Position numbers and translations under genes: made by a program. A model generated the notes under the pieces. The model was not told where the DNA came from and made no database searches. It was given only the letters and a program-made list of their open reading frames with translations. This document shows positions 33,148 to 42,093 of a DNA stretch of 64,000 bases, piece after piece. This stretch comes from QAND01 sp003150225 (lineage in GTDB: Bacteria > Bacillota > Clostridia > Christensenellales > QAND01), in NCBI RefSeq assembly GCF_044357945.1, contig NZ_CP076563.1, positions 1,116,001 through 1,180,000 of the forward strand, given 5' to 3'. How positions within the stretch are numbered: position 1 is the stretch's first letter; every line of letters starts with the position of its first letter.

Positions 33148-34113
33148 TCAGGGGTTCACCACGTTGATGGGATTCCCCGCTAAATAGGCTCTGATGTTTC
33201 CCTCGGCGATCTCCATCAGCCGTTTCCGGCACTCGATGGGCGCCCAGGCGATGTGAGGGGTAATGATGGTGTTGGGGGCGGTCAGCAGGGGGTTATCGGC
33301 CTTGGGCGGCTCGGTGGATAGGACATCCACCCCCGCTGCGGCCACCTTTCCGCTATGAAGGGCCTCCGCCAGATCCGCCTCGTTGACCACGCCGCCCCGG
33401 CTGGTGTTGATGACGATGGCTCCGTCCTTCATCCTTTCGATATTTTCCCGGCAGACAAGGCCGGTGGTCTCGGGGGTCAAGGGGCAGTGGAAGCTGAGAA
33501 TATCACAGGTGCTCCAAAACGCCTCCAGGGGCAACACCGGGTAGGGCACCTCCTTGCCCGCAACGTGGGCGTCGGCCACCACCACCTCCATGCCCAGGCC
33601 CGCCGCCGCCTTTGCGGTGGCCTGGCCGGTCTGTCCGAAGCCATAGATGCCCATCCGCTTTCCCGCCAGCTCAAACAGGGGGTGCTTCCAGTAGGTAAAG
33701 CTGGGGCTCTTCACCCAGTCCCCCCGGTGAACGGAGGCGCTGTGGTCCCCCACATGGAGGGCAATCTCCAGCAGCAGGGCCATGGCCATCTGGGCCACCG
33801 CCTGGGTGGAATAAGCGGGGATATTGGTCACCGTCACCCCGGCCGCTTTGGCCGCGGCGGTATCCACCACGTTATATCCGGTGGCCAGAACCCCGATATA
33901 GCGGAGGTTGGGCTTTTCCGCCAAAAGGGCGGCGTCAATGGGAATTTTGTTGAGCAGCACCAATTCCGCGTCCCCAATGCGGGAGAGAACCTCCTCCCGA
34001 GGGGTACTGGGATAGATGTTGTGGACGGTTAAATCGGTGACGCCGGCAATGGCGTCCCAGCTCAGATCGCCGGGATTGACGCCGTCGGCATCCAAAATCA
34101 CGCATTTTTTCAT
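33148..34113 (-). CDS. D-2-hydroxyacid dehydrogenase (glycerate/lactate type)
   Basis: This 321-residue NAD-dependent enzyme interconverts 2-keto acids and D-2-hydroxy acids. The Rossmann motif MGIYGFGQTGQATAKAAAG is followed by an acidic residue region (VVVADAHV). Catalytic residues appear as INTSRGGVVNEADL (Arg), AGVDVLSTEPP (Glu) and TPHIAWAP (His). These fit glycerate dehydrogenase (HprA). The gene is first in a leftward group with the MATE exporter. Confidence 0.9.
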   Translation of the reverse strand: MKKCVILDADGVNPGDLSWDAIAGVTDLTVHNIYPSTPREEVLSRIGDAELVLLNKIPIDAALLAEKPNLRYIGVLATGYNVVDTAAAKAAGVTVTNIPAYSTQAVAQMAMALLLEIALHVGDHSASVHRGDWVKSPSFTYWKHPLFELAGKRMGIYGFGQTGQATAKAAAGLGMEVVVADAHVAGKEVPYPVLPLEAFWSTCDILSFHCPLTPETTGLVCRENIERMKDGAIVINTSRGGVVNEADLAEALHSGKVAAAGVDVLSTEPPKADNPLLTAPNTIITPHIAWAPIECRKRLMEIAEGNIRAYLAGNPINVVNP

Positions 34114-34344
34114 GGCTCTTCCCTCTTTTTTCCTGGGATTGACCGGGAAAACGCATCCCGGGCTTGGATTCTATCCGTTGATGTATCCTATCATAGCCGG
34201 TTCCCCAAAAAGATGGAAGAGGGAGAAGGATAGAAATTCAAATTTAATTTACGTTGTATTTTTCCCGATATTATAATTGATTTATTATATATAATTGTTA
34301 AAATGTAAATAGATGGAAAAATATTTAAATATTTGGTGATTTTT

Positions 34345-35085
34345 TTGAAAAAAGTATTTTTGCTTATCGGTTTGATTGGTTTGCTTTTCCTCTATTCCGG
34401 TTGTTCCGGTCCTCAGGCCAATGACTACGCAGCCCTCTCTTCAAATGATCCTGATCTTCATGTGACTATGAAAAACTTCTATGCTGCAGATTGCCTAGCT
34501 CAAACTGGAGGAGAGTTTTTTCAAGCAAAACTTTTACAAGGAGCGAAAATCCCTACATTCAACACAGAAGGCGAACCTACAACGGATTATTTTTATCATA
34601 TTATTATTGCACCTAGAACAGAAATGCCCCTTTACGAAGTAGGTTTTCGCATGCTACCCGGTAAACTGGCTCAGGATTACTTTTCAAATAAATTGAATGA
34701 AGATATTAACAGCGGTTCTAGCAGTGATCTTCGTTGGGACAAAATGATTAACCCTATGTCAACAAAGAGCGAGTTCGTCTGCTTTGACTTTTATATTAGT
34801 TGGAATAATCTTGGAAATGCATATTTTGAAAGCTCACAAATCCAATTAAGTTCTTTTGATCAGGCAATGAGCCAGATCACCATTATGATTCAATACAATG
34901 ATTTCCATTGTGAAACGCTCGAGTTGTCTATCCAGCCCAAAATACATGAGGTTTCTTCGCTGGAAGATCCAATTGCAAAAAAAGACCGTATTGTTTCGTC
35001 GTTTTTAAAGGGGAAACCATTCGGGAAAGTAAGAAAGTACTTTTATAAAGATCTTTGTTTAGAATGGAGTGGAGGTGAGTATTAG
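34345..35085 (+). CDS. AT-rich lipoprotein of unknown function
   Basis: About 246 residues from a TTG at 34345 (GGTGAT as a weak ribosome site); TTG at 34333 and GTG at 34336 are alternatives. The start KKVFLLIGLIG and lipobox YSGC give a lipoprotein. The body has mixed strand-like segments (FYHIIIAPRTEMPLYEVGFR, CFDFYISWNNLGNAYFE, ITIMIQYNDFHCETLELSIQ) and no recognised motif. Its codon use differs strongly from its neighbours. It overlaps the next (broken) gene by 11 bases, so the two were an operon. Confidence 0.65.
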   Translation: MKKVFLLIGLIGLLFLYSGCSGPQANDYAALSSNDPDLHVTMKNFYAADCLAQTGGEFFQAKLLQGAKIPTFNTEGEPTTDYFYHIIIAPRTEMPLYEVGFRMLPGKLAQDYFSNKLNEDINSGSSSDLRWDKMINPMSTKSEFVCFDFYISWNNLGNAYFESSQIQLSSFDQAMSQITIMIQYNDFHCETLELSIQPKIHEVSSLEDPIAKKDRIVSSFLKGKPFGKVRKYFYKDLCLEWSGGEY

Positions 35086-36067
35086 TTCAAGAGTATTATA
35101 ATCATTATTCCTATTCAGTTTAGCTTTACTTATGATTTTTTCATTTCCTACATTAGGACTAGCTAGTGAAGCTAATCTAAATACTGATCAAGAAAACATA
35201 TCTTCCATTGATATTAGCAAAATTGAAACAAACGAACCTGCCATCCCTTTATTGAAAAGCAAAAGTGTTCTTACATCTAACACTATATAACTTCCTGAAC
35301 GAAAAGCCTGGGTTGCTACAACCACGGCTGAACTTGAAAAAGCCTATGGTCAAAAAATACTAAATGTGGAAGAAACTCAAGATGTAATACGCTTTGTTTA
35401 TGAAACTAGAGACTACGAACCGAGAGCAGAACTTGTCAATGAGGATGGTATCCCATGCACACCACAGCAATTGCTTATGACGGAATATACCAAACCTGAA
35501 AGCAACCTTGCTGCAAAGTTAAGCTCTAGTGCTAGTCCTAGAGCACTAAGCACGAAGATCAATTACTATTACGAATGGTCTGCATACTACAATCTTCAAC
35601 GCAAGGGTGCACAAAGCTTCAACGCTGCGTATAATGTTGCTATTCTTATTGCTGGGGCGGTGACAAAGCCATTGGCCTCCGTAGTTATAAGTGTTGCAAC
35701 TTGGTTAGGAGATAGTGTACTCAATTCACAACCAGTAGAAGCTGAAACTAAGGTCAAATACTATTATCAAACTAAAGCTGGTTGTGTTCTTGCAAATGGA
35801 GTTTGGACTGCAACTGTACAGGTTGGCTGTAGAAAGGGATTTGGACATTGGTGGGCTTCTTATAGAAATAGCTATAATGATCCGATTGCAGATTGGAGTG
35901 CCCCACATAACGCAAACAATTCCACCAATCCCAGTAATCAAGACTCCGTAGAGTATAAAGCGAATTTTAACAACAATACGTGGATACTAAATAAAGCCAT
36001 TGAGTGTTATAATTCTGGTGTTCCTTATGTGGATATCTATGGTATAGCATCAAAACCTATTCCGTAA
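35075..36067 (+). pseudogene. Secreted protein gene interrupted by two in-frame TAA codons
   Basis: One frame runs from the GGAGG at 35071 to the stop at 36067. It encodes a signal peptide (SLFLFSLALLMIFSF, cleavage near GLA-SEA) and a mature domain with many Tyr, Trp and Asn. TAA codons interrupt it at 35099-35101, inside the signal peptide, and at 35288-35290. Both would be CAA (Gln) with one C-to-T change. The remaining open part is 35366-36067 from a GTG without a ribosome site. It is therefore probably a recent pseudogene; sequencing error or suppression is less likely. The mature part contains VKYYYQTKAGCVLANG and GHWWASYRNSYNDPI; family unknown. Confidence 0.7.
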
Positions 36068-36087
36068 AAGCAAAAATAGTATTCTGA

Positions 36088-36122
36088 GTATGAGGACCAT
36101 ACAAGTATGGCCCTCATATTTT
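36088..36122 (+). terminator. Terminator of the AT-rich island operon
   Basis: TATGAGG(A)CCATA-CAAG-TATGG(C)CCTCATA followed by TTTTT. Confidence 0.85.
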
Positions 36123-36262
36123 TGAATAGCACAGAATCAGGTTTTACTTGATCCCGTGGCGCTGACTTGCAATAAATGAAAAAGAGGGTAAAATCTATCC
36201 AAGGCGAAAGAGCGTCTAATATGGAGGCGCAAGGCTGCGAAACAAACGGGAGGGCAAGAAAA

Positions 36263-37321
36263 ATGGATCAAAAGCGCTTTGCCGCAATGGGGATGCTGGT
36301 TCCTTCGGCCGTCACCACCGTCCTTCTGCTTTCCCTGTTTTTTAAAAATCCCAATGCCATGACCAGGCTCACCCTAATCCCCTTTCTCGTCTGCGGGCTC
36401 GCGTCCTTGATAAAATCACTCCTGCTTCTCTGCAACAGACCCCGGTACGTGGCGCTCTGCAACAGGGTGTTCGCCGGCGGGTTTCTTTTGTTTTGGTTCG
36501 GTTTTCTCATCGTCTGGTGTGTCACCGCTTTCCGGGACAACACCCCTCTGCTTTCCCTGCTCTCCCTGCCGTTTTGGTTCGTTGGGTTCTATTTGGCCAA
36601 AAGATATCTTCTGCCTCGAAAAACGGGGGAGGGGACCGCGCGGAAAAAGACCGGGCGGCAGGCTCGGCTTCGGATCAATCCTAAGGTGGCCATCAGCTGC
36701 TTTCTGGTGGGGGTCATCCTGATCGCCGGCGTATCGCTATTGTTCTTCGGCATCCGGGATACCTGGCGGCTGAGGACGGCCACCCGGGGGTATGCCGTTA
36801 CCCAGGGGTATTTCATGGACTACCGGATTTACAGCCAAGATGAGGACGGCACCACCTACCAGCTCATCTACGCCTATCAGGTGGACGGGGTGGAGTACAC
36901 CGTCCATACGGACTACGGCGCCGGGCAGATTCCCGCCGAGAACAGCCAACGGGAGGTGCGGTATGACCCGTCAAACCCCTCCAAAGCCGTGCTTTCCGGC
37001 GCCAACGGTAAGAATATGATGCTCTTCTTTGGGCTTTTCTTTACCCTGGGCGCCCTTGCCTTTATCCTGGCGGCGCTGTCCATAAAGGGCTGTTTTGACC
37101 GGTTCCGAATCGATGTGATGGGCGCCTATATCGGGTTCGTCCTTCTGGCGGTAGGCGCTGGGCTTCTCCTTTTCCAGAGCGGTACCGCATCCTCCTTCTG
37201 GGAGGGGATCCGGCTCATGGGGCTATGGGTTCTCATCCCCATCCTGTTCCTAGGAATCGGCGTATACCTGCTGATGAGAAGCCTATTCTTCGTGAGGCGA
37301 GGCGGGAAAACGCCCCAATAA
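36263..37321 (+). CDS. DUF3592-domain membrane protein
   Basis: About 352 residues from the ATG at 36263, chosen because GGGAGGGC lies ten bases upstream; in-frame ATGs at 36176 and 36221 lack ribosome sites. It has four N-terminal and four C-terminal membrane spans. Between them is an outward or cytoplasmic DUF3592 segment (ATRGYAVTQGYFMDYRIYSQ ... YRVDG-like YQVDGVEYTVHTDYG ... VRYDPSNPSKAVL). Such proteins have no known activity. GC content returns to the window norm here, marking the end of the island. Confidence 0.7.
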   Translation: MDQKRFAAMGMLVPSAVTTVLLLSLFFKNPNAMTRLTLIPFLVCGLASLIKSLLLLCNRPRYVALCNRVFAGGFLLFWFGFLIVWCVTAFRDNTPLLSLLSLPFWFVGFYLAKRYLLPRKTGEGTARKKTGRQARLRINPKVAISCFLVGVILIAGVSLLFFGIRDTWRLRTATRGYAVTQGYFMDYRIYSQDEDGTTYQLIYAYQVDGVEYTVHTDYGAGQIPAENSQREVRYDPSNPSKAVLSGANGKNMMLFFGLFFTLGALAFILAALSIKGCFDRFRIDVMGAYIGFVLLAVGAGLLLFQSGTASSFWEGIRLMGLWVLIPILFLGIGVYLLMRSLFFVRRGGKTPQ

Positions 37322-37366
37322 AAAGAGGAAGGGCCGTGAACATCCACGGCCCTTCCTCTTTTTTTC
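37322..37366. terminator. Long bidirectional terminator
   Basis: AAAGAGGAAGGGCCGTG and CACGGCCCTTCCTCTTT form a 17-bp perfect stem with a six-base loop and T tract, between converging genes. Confidence 0.9.
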
Positions 37367-37372
37367 ATGTGG

Positions 37373-38644
37373 TTACAGGGGGATGATCTCCACCCCGTTG
37401 GGCAGAAGAAGCACGCTGCTCTCCCGGCCCATCCACTGATCCGCCAGGGCAAGGGCGGATTGGAGATCGGATGCATGGAGCAGACCGAAGTCCTCGATGA
37501 GGGCGGGATCGCATTGGTCGGTGACCAGGATCACCGTGGCCTTTTGCATCACCCGGGCCATGACCTGGGCCTGCCATTGATCGGCCATGGTATCCTCCGG
37601 CGCCTTTTCCAAGATGGCGCCCATGACCCGTCTGGGACTGCCATGGGTTTTGAACAGGTCATAAAAGCCCTGGCTGCCGTGCCCGTCCACACAGGAACAA
37701 CAGGCGATGATCACCCCGTCCTTGCGGACGAATGCCTCGGCCCCCGACATGCACTTAACGCTCTGGTAGATGTTCAGGTCCAGGGGATAGCCGCCGTTGC
37801 CCGTGATGACGATATCCGCGGTGCGGGTCTTGGCGCCGGTACTCCGCCGGACGAATTCACAGCCCTTGCGATGGGCGGCGGTGCGGTCCCCCGCCACGGC
37901 GTAGGTGATCTGCTTTTGCTCGTTAAGGCACACGTTTAGGATAAAGGCCAAGCCTGCCCGCTCGGCGGCGTACTCCATGTCCCGGTGGATGGGGTTTTCC
38001 TCCAACACCCCCACCCGGCTGTGTTCGTCCGCCAGAAACCGGGCGTTGTGGTTATAGAACACCGTGGCCTGGCCCGAGATGCCGGGCAGCACGCTCTTGC
38101 GGCCGCCGGAGTATCCCGCGAAGAAATGGGGCTCGATGAAGCCCTCGGAGACCAGTAGGTCGGCCCAGGAGACCAGGGAATTGAGCCACAGCTCGCCCCC
38201 CGAGGGAAGGGTGCCGTACCGGGTAAGGCCGGCGTCATCCCGGGAATCGTGGACCAGGATGGTTTCCCGCTCAAAGAGGGCGTCCCCAAACCGCTGGCGC
38301 ATCTCCGCCTCGGTCATAGCCCGGTGAAAGCCGGTGGCCACGATGATCTTGATCTCCGCCTGGGGATTTCCCGCTCGGATCTCGTCCAGGAGAAGGGGCA
38401 GGGTAATGGCGCTGGGCATGGGCCGGGTATGGTCGCTGGTGATCACCAGCACCCGCTGTTTATCCGCCGCCAGTTCCCGGAGCCGGGGGCTTTCGATGGG
38501 CTCCCGAAGGGCTTCCGCCACGATCTGCCGCTGCTGTTCCTCCGTCCGTTGCTCCTGATGCCGGGCTTTCACCGCTCCCAGCACCCGTCCGGCGTCCAGA
38601 TCCGCCTCCATAACGCCTTTATAGTATGGAATGGAAATCCGCAT
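37373..38644 (-). CDS. LarA-family (DUF2088) nickel-pincer racemase
   Basis: The 423-residue cytoplasmic protein has the LarA N-terminal features: TSDHTRPMPS, ATGFHRAM (His), and FIEPHFFAGYSGGRKSVLPG with the catalytic His and the Lys that carries the nickel-pincer cofactor in lactate racemase. The family racemises 2-hydroxyacids such as lactate or malate. No larB, larC or larE cofactor genes are nearby. A hydroxyacid dehydrogenase lies 3 kb away, so 2-hydroxyacid metabolism is plausible. Start at 38644 behind AGGAGGAGC. Confidence 0.85.
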   Translation of the reverse strand: MRISIPYYKGVMEADLDAGRVLGAVKARHQEQRTEEQQRQIVAEALREPIESPRLRELAADKQRVLVITSDHTRPMPSAITLPLLLDEIRAGNPQAEIKIIVATGFHRAMTEAEMRQRFGDALFERETILVHDSRDDAGLTRYGTLPSGGELWLNSLVSWADLLVSEGFIEPHFFAGYSGGRKSVLPGISGQATVFYNHNARFLADEHSRVGVLEENPIHRDMEYAAERAGLAFILNVCLNEQKQITYAVAGDRTAAHRKGCEFVRRSTGAKTRTADIVITGNGGYPLDLNIYQSVKCMSGAEAFVRKDGVIIACCSCVDGHGSQGFYDLFKTHGSPRRVMGAILEKAPEDTMADQWQAQVMARVMQKATVILVTDQCDPALIEDFGLLHASDLQSALALADQWMGRESSVLLLPNGVEIIPL

Positions 38645-38812
38645 GAACTCTGCTCCTCCTTTTTCCTGCGGGCCCCGCTGGGCCCATCCATGATCCTATG
38701 GTACCATATTCCCTGCCAAATGGAAGCATGGCTTTTCCCATTTGTCCCCGAAAGGGTTCCGTGATATGATAACAATATCGTTTATTCCTAGGGAATTTGG
38801 AGGTATGCCAGT

Positions 38813-39832
38813 ATGGACAAAGTACGCTTGGGCCGCACCGGCCTTATGGTAACCCGCACTTCCTTCGGCGCCCTGCCCATCCAGCGGGACGATATGGACA
38901 CCGCCGTCTCCATCCTGAGAAAGGCCTATGACGCCGGCATCAATTACTTTGACACCGCCCGGGCCTACACCGACAGCGAGGAGAAGATTGGCCGGGCTCT
39001 GGGCCATGTGCGCCAGAACCTTGTGATCTCCACCAAGACCAACAAGACCGACAAAGCCGGGGTGCTGGCCGATCTAGAGGAAAGCCTCCGCATGCTGAAG
39101 ACCGATTACATCGACGTATATCAGCTCCACAACATCGCCTTTCTGCCCGACCCCGCCGATCCGGACTCCGTTTACGGCGCCCTTCTGGAGGCCAAAAAAG
39201 CCGGGAAGATCCGGCATATTGGCATCACCAACCACCGCATCGATCTGGCTATGGAAGCGGTAAAAAGCGGAGCCTATGAAACCATGCAGTTCCCCTTCTG
39301 CTATCTCTCCGGCCAGCGGGAGATCGACCTTGTTAACCTCTGCCGGGAAACCGACACCGGGTTCATCGCCATGAAAGCGCTCTCGGGCGGGCTCTGCGGC
39401 AACGTGCCGGCCACCTTCTGCTTCCTGCGGCAGTATGAGAACGTGGTGCCCATCTACGGCATCCAGCATGAGTGGGAGCTGGACGAGTTCTTGGCCCTGG
39501 ACGCCAATCCTCCCGTCCTAGACGCCGAGATGGAGCAAGCCATCGCCGACGACCGGAAAACCTTCGCCGGGGAATTCTGCCGCTCCTGCGCCTATTGCAT
39601 GCCCTGCCCCCAGGGGATCAACATCCCCACGGCGGCCCGCATCTACTGGCTGTGTACCCGGTCCCCCTATCAGAATTATATGACGCCGGAATTCTACGAG
39701 GAGATGCAGCGGGTCAAGGACTGCATCCACTGCGGCGCCTGCGCCAAGAAATGCCCCTTCGGGCTGGATACTCCCGCCCTTTTGGCAAAGCAGTATGAGA
39801 TGTACATGGAGTTTTACGAAGCCCATAAATAA
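38813..39832 (+). CDS. Aldo/keto reductase fused to a 2[4Fe-4S] ferredoxin domain
   Basis: The 339-residue protein starts with an AKR barrel (VRLGRTGLMVTRTSFGALPI, FDTARAYTDSEEKIG with catalytic Asp and Tyr, STKTNKTDKAG with Lys, DIYQLHN-type DVYQLHNI). The C-terminal 75 residues carry iron-sulfur motifs CRSCAYCMPCPQGIN and CIHCGACAKKCPFGLD. The ferredoxin domain suggests electron exchange with ferredoxin rather than NADPH alone. Start is ATG behind TTTGGAGG. Confidence 0.88.
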   Translation: MDKVRLGRTGLMVTRTSFGALPIQRDDMDTAVSILRKAYDAGINYFDTARAYTDSEEKIGRALGHVRQNLVISTKTNKTDKAGVLADLEESLRMLKTDYIDVYQLHNIAFLPDPADPDSVYGALLEAKKAGKIRHIGITNHRIDLAMEAVKSGAYETMQFPFCYLSGQREIDLVNLCRETDTGFIAMKALSGGLCGNVPATFCFLRQYENVVPIYGIQHEWELDEFLALDANPPVLDAEMEQAIADDRKTFAGEFCRSCAYCMPCPQGINIPTAARIYWLCTRSPYQNYMTPEFYEEMQRVKDCIHCGACAKKCPFGLDTPALLAKQYEMYMEFYEAHK

Positions 39833-39844
39833 CGGCATAAACGG

Positions 39845-39877
39845 AAAAGCCGCGGGAATTCTCCCGCGGCTTTTTTA
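39845..39877. terminator. Bidirectional terminator
   Basis: AAAAGCCGCGGGA-ATT-CTCCCGCGGCTTTTTT between the converging AKR and Rrf2 genes. Confidence 0.88.
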
Positions 39878-40306
39878 TGCTTCCGTCGCCTGAAGCGGTT
39901 GAACCGACAGACTGGCGAAGGTCACGGCAGACAGCCGGTCCCTTAGGGCAGCGCCCGCCTCCATGAGCTGTTCCTGGATGGGGCAAAGGTCCCAATCCGC
40001 CTCCAGGCCGCAAAAATCCTCATCCCGGATGCACCGGCACAGGGCCACCGGCCCCTCAATGGCCTCGATGGCCTCCAGCAGCGTCAGTTCCTCGGGGCTC
40101 CGGCACAGGCTGAAGCCGCCATAAATCCCGCGGCTGGACTGCACGATGCCCTTCATGGACAACTTTCTCAGAATCTTCAGGTTGAACCGTTCCGGAACGG
40201 ACATCCGTTCCGCGATCCGTCCGGCGCTCACCTTCGCCCCGGGGCCTTGGGCCACCAGGTACAGGATAATACGCAGGGCGTAATCCGTTTCCCTTCCGAT
40301 ATGCAT
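39875..40306 (-). CDS. Rrf2-family transcriptional regulator
   Basis: The product has 143 residues from the ATG at 40306 behind GGAGGGG. The winged-helix region HIGRETDYALRIILYLVAQG ... VPERFNLKILRKLSMKGIVQSSRGIYGGFSL matches Rrf2/IscR/NsrR proteins. A cysteine cluster CRCIRDEDFCGLEADWDLC (about 93-111) sits where IscR and NsrR bind an Fe-S cluster, so it probably senses oxygen, NO or Fe-S status. It may control the Fe-S-containing AKR gene next to it. Confidence 0.88.
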   Translation of the reverse strand: MHIGRETDYALRIILYLVAQGPGAKVSAGRIAERMSVPERFNLKILRKLSMKGIVQSSRGIYGGFSLCRSPEELTLLEAIEAIEGPVALCRCIRDEDFCGLEADWDLCPIQEQLMEAGAALRDRLSAVTFASLSVQPLQATEA

Positions 40307-40368
40307 CTTATCCCCTCCAATGAAATGCACTTCGTTTTTTTATATGAAAGCCGAACCCGGCTTTGTTT

Positions 40369-41220
40369 TTAAAGGGAGAGCGCTCGATCCGGCTCCCAAG
40401 GATAGAAATGATAGCGGAACCCCAAGGATTTGGCAAGCTCCCTGGCCTCGGCAAAATTGGCGGCCAGCCGGTTATCCCCGTGGGCGTCGCTGGCAAAGCA
40501 GATGCGTTCGCCGCCCAACCGCCGGTAGGTCCGGAGCATCTCGGCTCCCGGCATAAACTCCTCCCCCGGCCCTGTATAGCTGCTGGTGTTGATCTCCACC
40601 AGCTTTTCGCTTTCAGCCAAAGCCTTGGCAACCTCCCCCATCCGCTCCCGGATGACGGCCCCGTTTTGGGTGAGAAGGGGGCTATCCAGGGGCAGGCCCC
40701 GTTTGTAGATGTCCACATGGCCCACCACCGTGTACTGGGGATAGGTGAGGACGTCCAGGATGTCGTCATAATAGCTGTGGATGACCTGGCCCATAAGGGC
40801 GGGGTCTGAGATGGCGTTTACCGCCCCCTTTTTGGATACTCCTACGCTGCCCTGAGGCGTTCCCACCCGATGGACAGATCCGATGAGGTAATCATAGGGC
40901 TGGCGGCGGAGCTCCCTTAGGGCATGCGCCATGACATCCTTGTCCTCGTCGTGGGTGACCTCCAGGCCCAGATAAACCCGGTAGCCCCGGCCCTGGGCTC
41001 CTCGTACCTCGGCGGCGTACCGGTCGCAATCGAAGAGCTTTTCGGGCGAAGAAAGCTGCTCCGGCCCGGGATGGACCTCCATAAAGGGGTGGTAGTGGTC
41101 GGCAAAGCCGATGGCTTCCGCTTCCCCCCGGTCGATGCGGCGAAGATACGCTTCCATGGGACACTGGCAGTCCCAGCCGGAATGATGGGTATGGACGTGC
41201 ATGTCAATGATCCGGTGCAA
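40369..41220 (-). CDS. PHP-type histidinol phosphatase (HisK-like), copy 2
   Basis: The 283-residue metal-dependent PHP-fold enzyme has IIDMHVHTHHSGWDCQ (first metal His cluster), IGFADHYHPF, GLEVTHDE, AHALRELRRQPYDYLIGSVH, VVGHVDIYKRGLP and CFASDAHGDN. It probably hydrolyses histidinol phosphate to histidinol. It is about 50% similar by eye to the next gene and lies 26 bases after it in a hisC-hisK-hisK group. Confidence 0.8.
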   Translation of the reverse strand: MHRIIDMHVHTHHSGWDCQCPMEAYLRRIDRGEAEAIGFADHYHPFMEVHPGPEQLSSPEKLFDCDRYAAEVRGAQGRGYRVYLGLEVTHDEDKDVMAHALRELRRQPYDYLIGSVHRVGTPQGSVGVSKKGAVNAISDPALMGQVIHSYYDDILDVLTYPQYTVVGHVDIYKRGLPLDSPLLTQNGAVIRERMGEVAKALAESEKLVEINTSSYTGPGEEFMPGAEMLRTYRRLGGERICFASDAHGDNRLAANFAEARELAKSLGFRYHFYPWEPDRALSL

Positions 41221-41246
41221 GGTATGGTCAGATCCTTTCCGTGTGA

Positions 41247-42074
41247 TTACAGGGCCACGGCATACTCCGGGGCCCAGGGATAGAACAGGTGGGAAAAGCC
41301 AAGGGACCGGGCAAAGGCCCTGGCGTCATCAAAGCTCCGGGCCAGGTCCTTCGCGTCGTGTGCGTCGCTCCCCAGGCAGATGCGCTCCCCGCCCAGCCGC
41401 CGGTACAAAGCCAAAAACTCCCGACCGGGCATATACGCCTTCTGGGGCCGGGAAAGCCCGGAGGTGTTGATCTCCAAAATGGTTCCGCTCTGAGCAGCGG
41501 CCCGGGCGGTCTCCTCCATGCCGGTTTGAATCAGATCCCGATGGGTCCGCAGCATGGGATGATCCGGGGGCAAGTTGCGTTTATAAACATCTACATGGCC
41601 CAGCACCGTAAAGCCAGGATCCCGGAGGATGGCCTGGCAGTCCCGGTAGTAGGCCGCAAGGATGCCGGGAACCTCCTCGGGCCGCTCCACCTCCTCATAA
41701 AAAGTGGAGCGGCTCACCGACACCCGGCCGATGAGATGGACTGAGCCGATGGCATAGGCGTACCGCCACCGGCGAAGCTGCTCCCTGCACCGTTCCATCA
41801 CCTGAGGCCGGGGATCGTATGTGACCTCGATGCCTCCATGGATCAAAAAGCCGCGATTCTGGGCGGCAGCGATCTCCCGGCGATAGGCGGCGTGGTCAAA
41901 GGGGGGCTCGCTTGCTCCCTCCGGCCAGAGGTCCAGATGGGGGTGGTAATGCTCCGCGAAGCCGATTTCACGGGCGTCCCCCCGGGCGATCCTCTGAAGA
42001 TACCTTTCCATGGGGCAGGTGCAGTCCCCCACGGAATGGGCGGTATGGACGTGCATATCCGCAATGGCTTCCAT
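41247..42074 (-). CDS. PHP-type histidinol phosphatase (HisK-like), copy 1
   Basis: The 275-residue protein has the same motif series as the downstream copy: IADMHVHTAHSVGDC, IGFAEHYHPH, GGIEVTYD, YAIGSVHLIGR, VLGHVDVYKRNLP and CLGSDAHDAK. It follows the hisC-like gene by 19 bases, supporting histidinol phosphatase. Two linked copies may have diverged in substrate. Confidence 0.8.
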   Translation of the reverse strand: MEAIADMHVHTAHSVGDCTCPMERYLQRIARGDAREIGFAEHYHPHLDLWPEGASEPPFDHAAYRREIAAAQNRGFLIHGGIEVTYDPRPQVMERCREQLRRWRYAYAIGSVHLIGRVSVSRSTFYEEVERPEEVPGILAAYYRDCQAILRDPGFTVLGHVDVYKRNLPPDHPMLRTHRDLIQTGMEETARAAAQSGTILEINTSGLSRPQKAYMPGREFLALYRRLGGERICLGSDAHDAKDLARSFDDARAFARSLGFSHLFYPWAPEYAVAL

Positions 42075-42093
42075 GGCGGGGCTCCTTTCCGGA

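Larger units (their letters stand above)
34200..36160. other. AT-rich, probably horizontally acquired island
   Basis: From about 34200 to 36160 the base composition drops sharply (AT-rich codons such as AAA, TTT, ATA) compared with the GC-rich genes on both sides. It holds one lipoprotein gene, one pseudogene and a terminator. No integrase, IS element or clear attachment repeat is seen at the edges. Confidence 0.7.

Noticed and set aside
35099..35290. TAA codons recoded as glutamine
   Set aside because: TAA ends many other genes in the window, so a code change is not tenable; pseudogene preferred.
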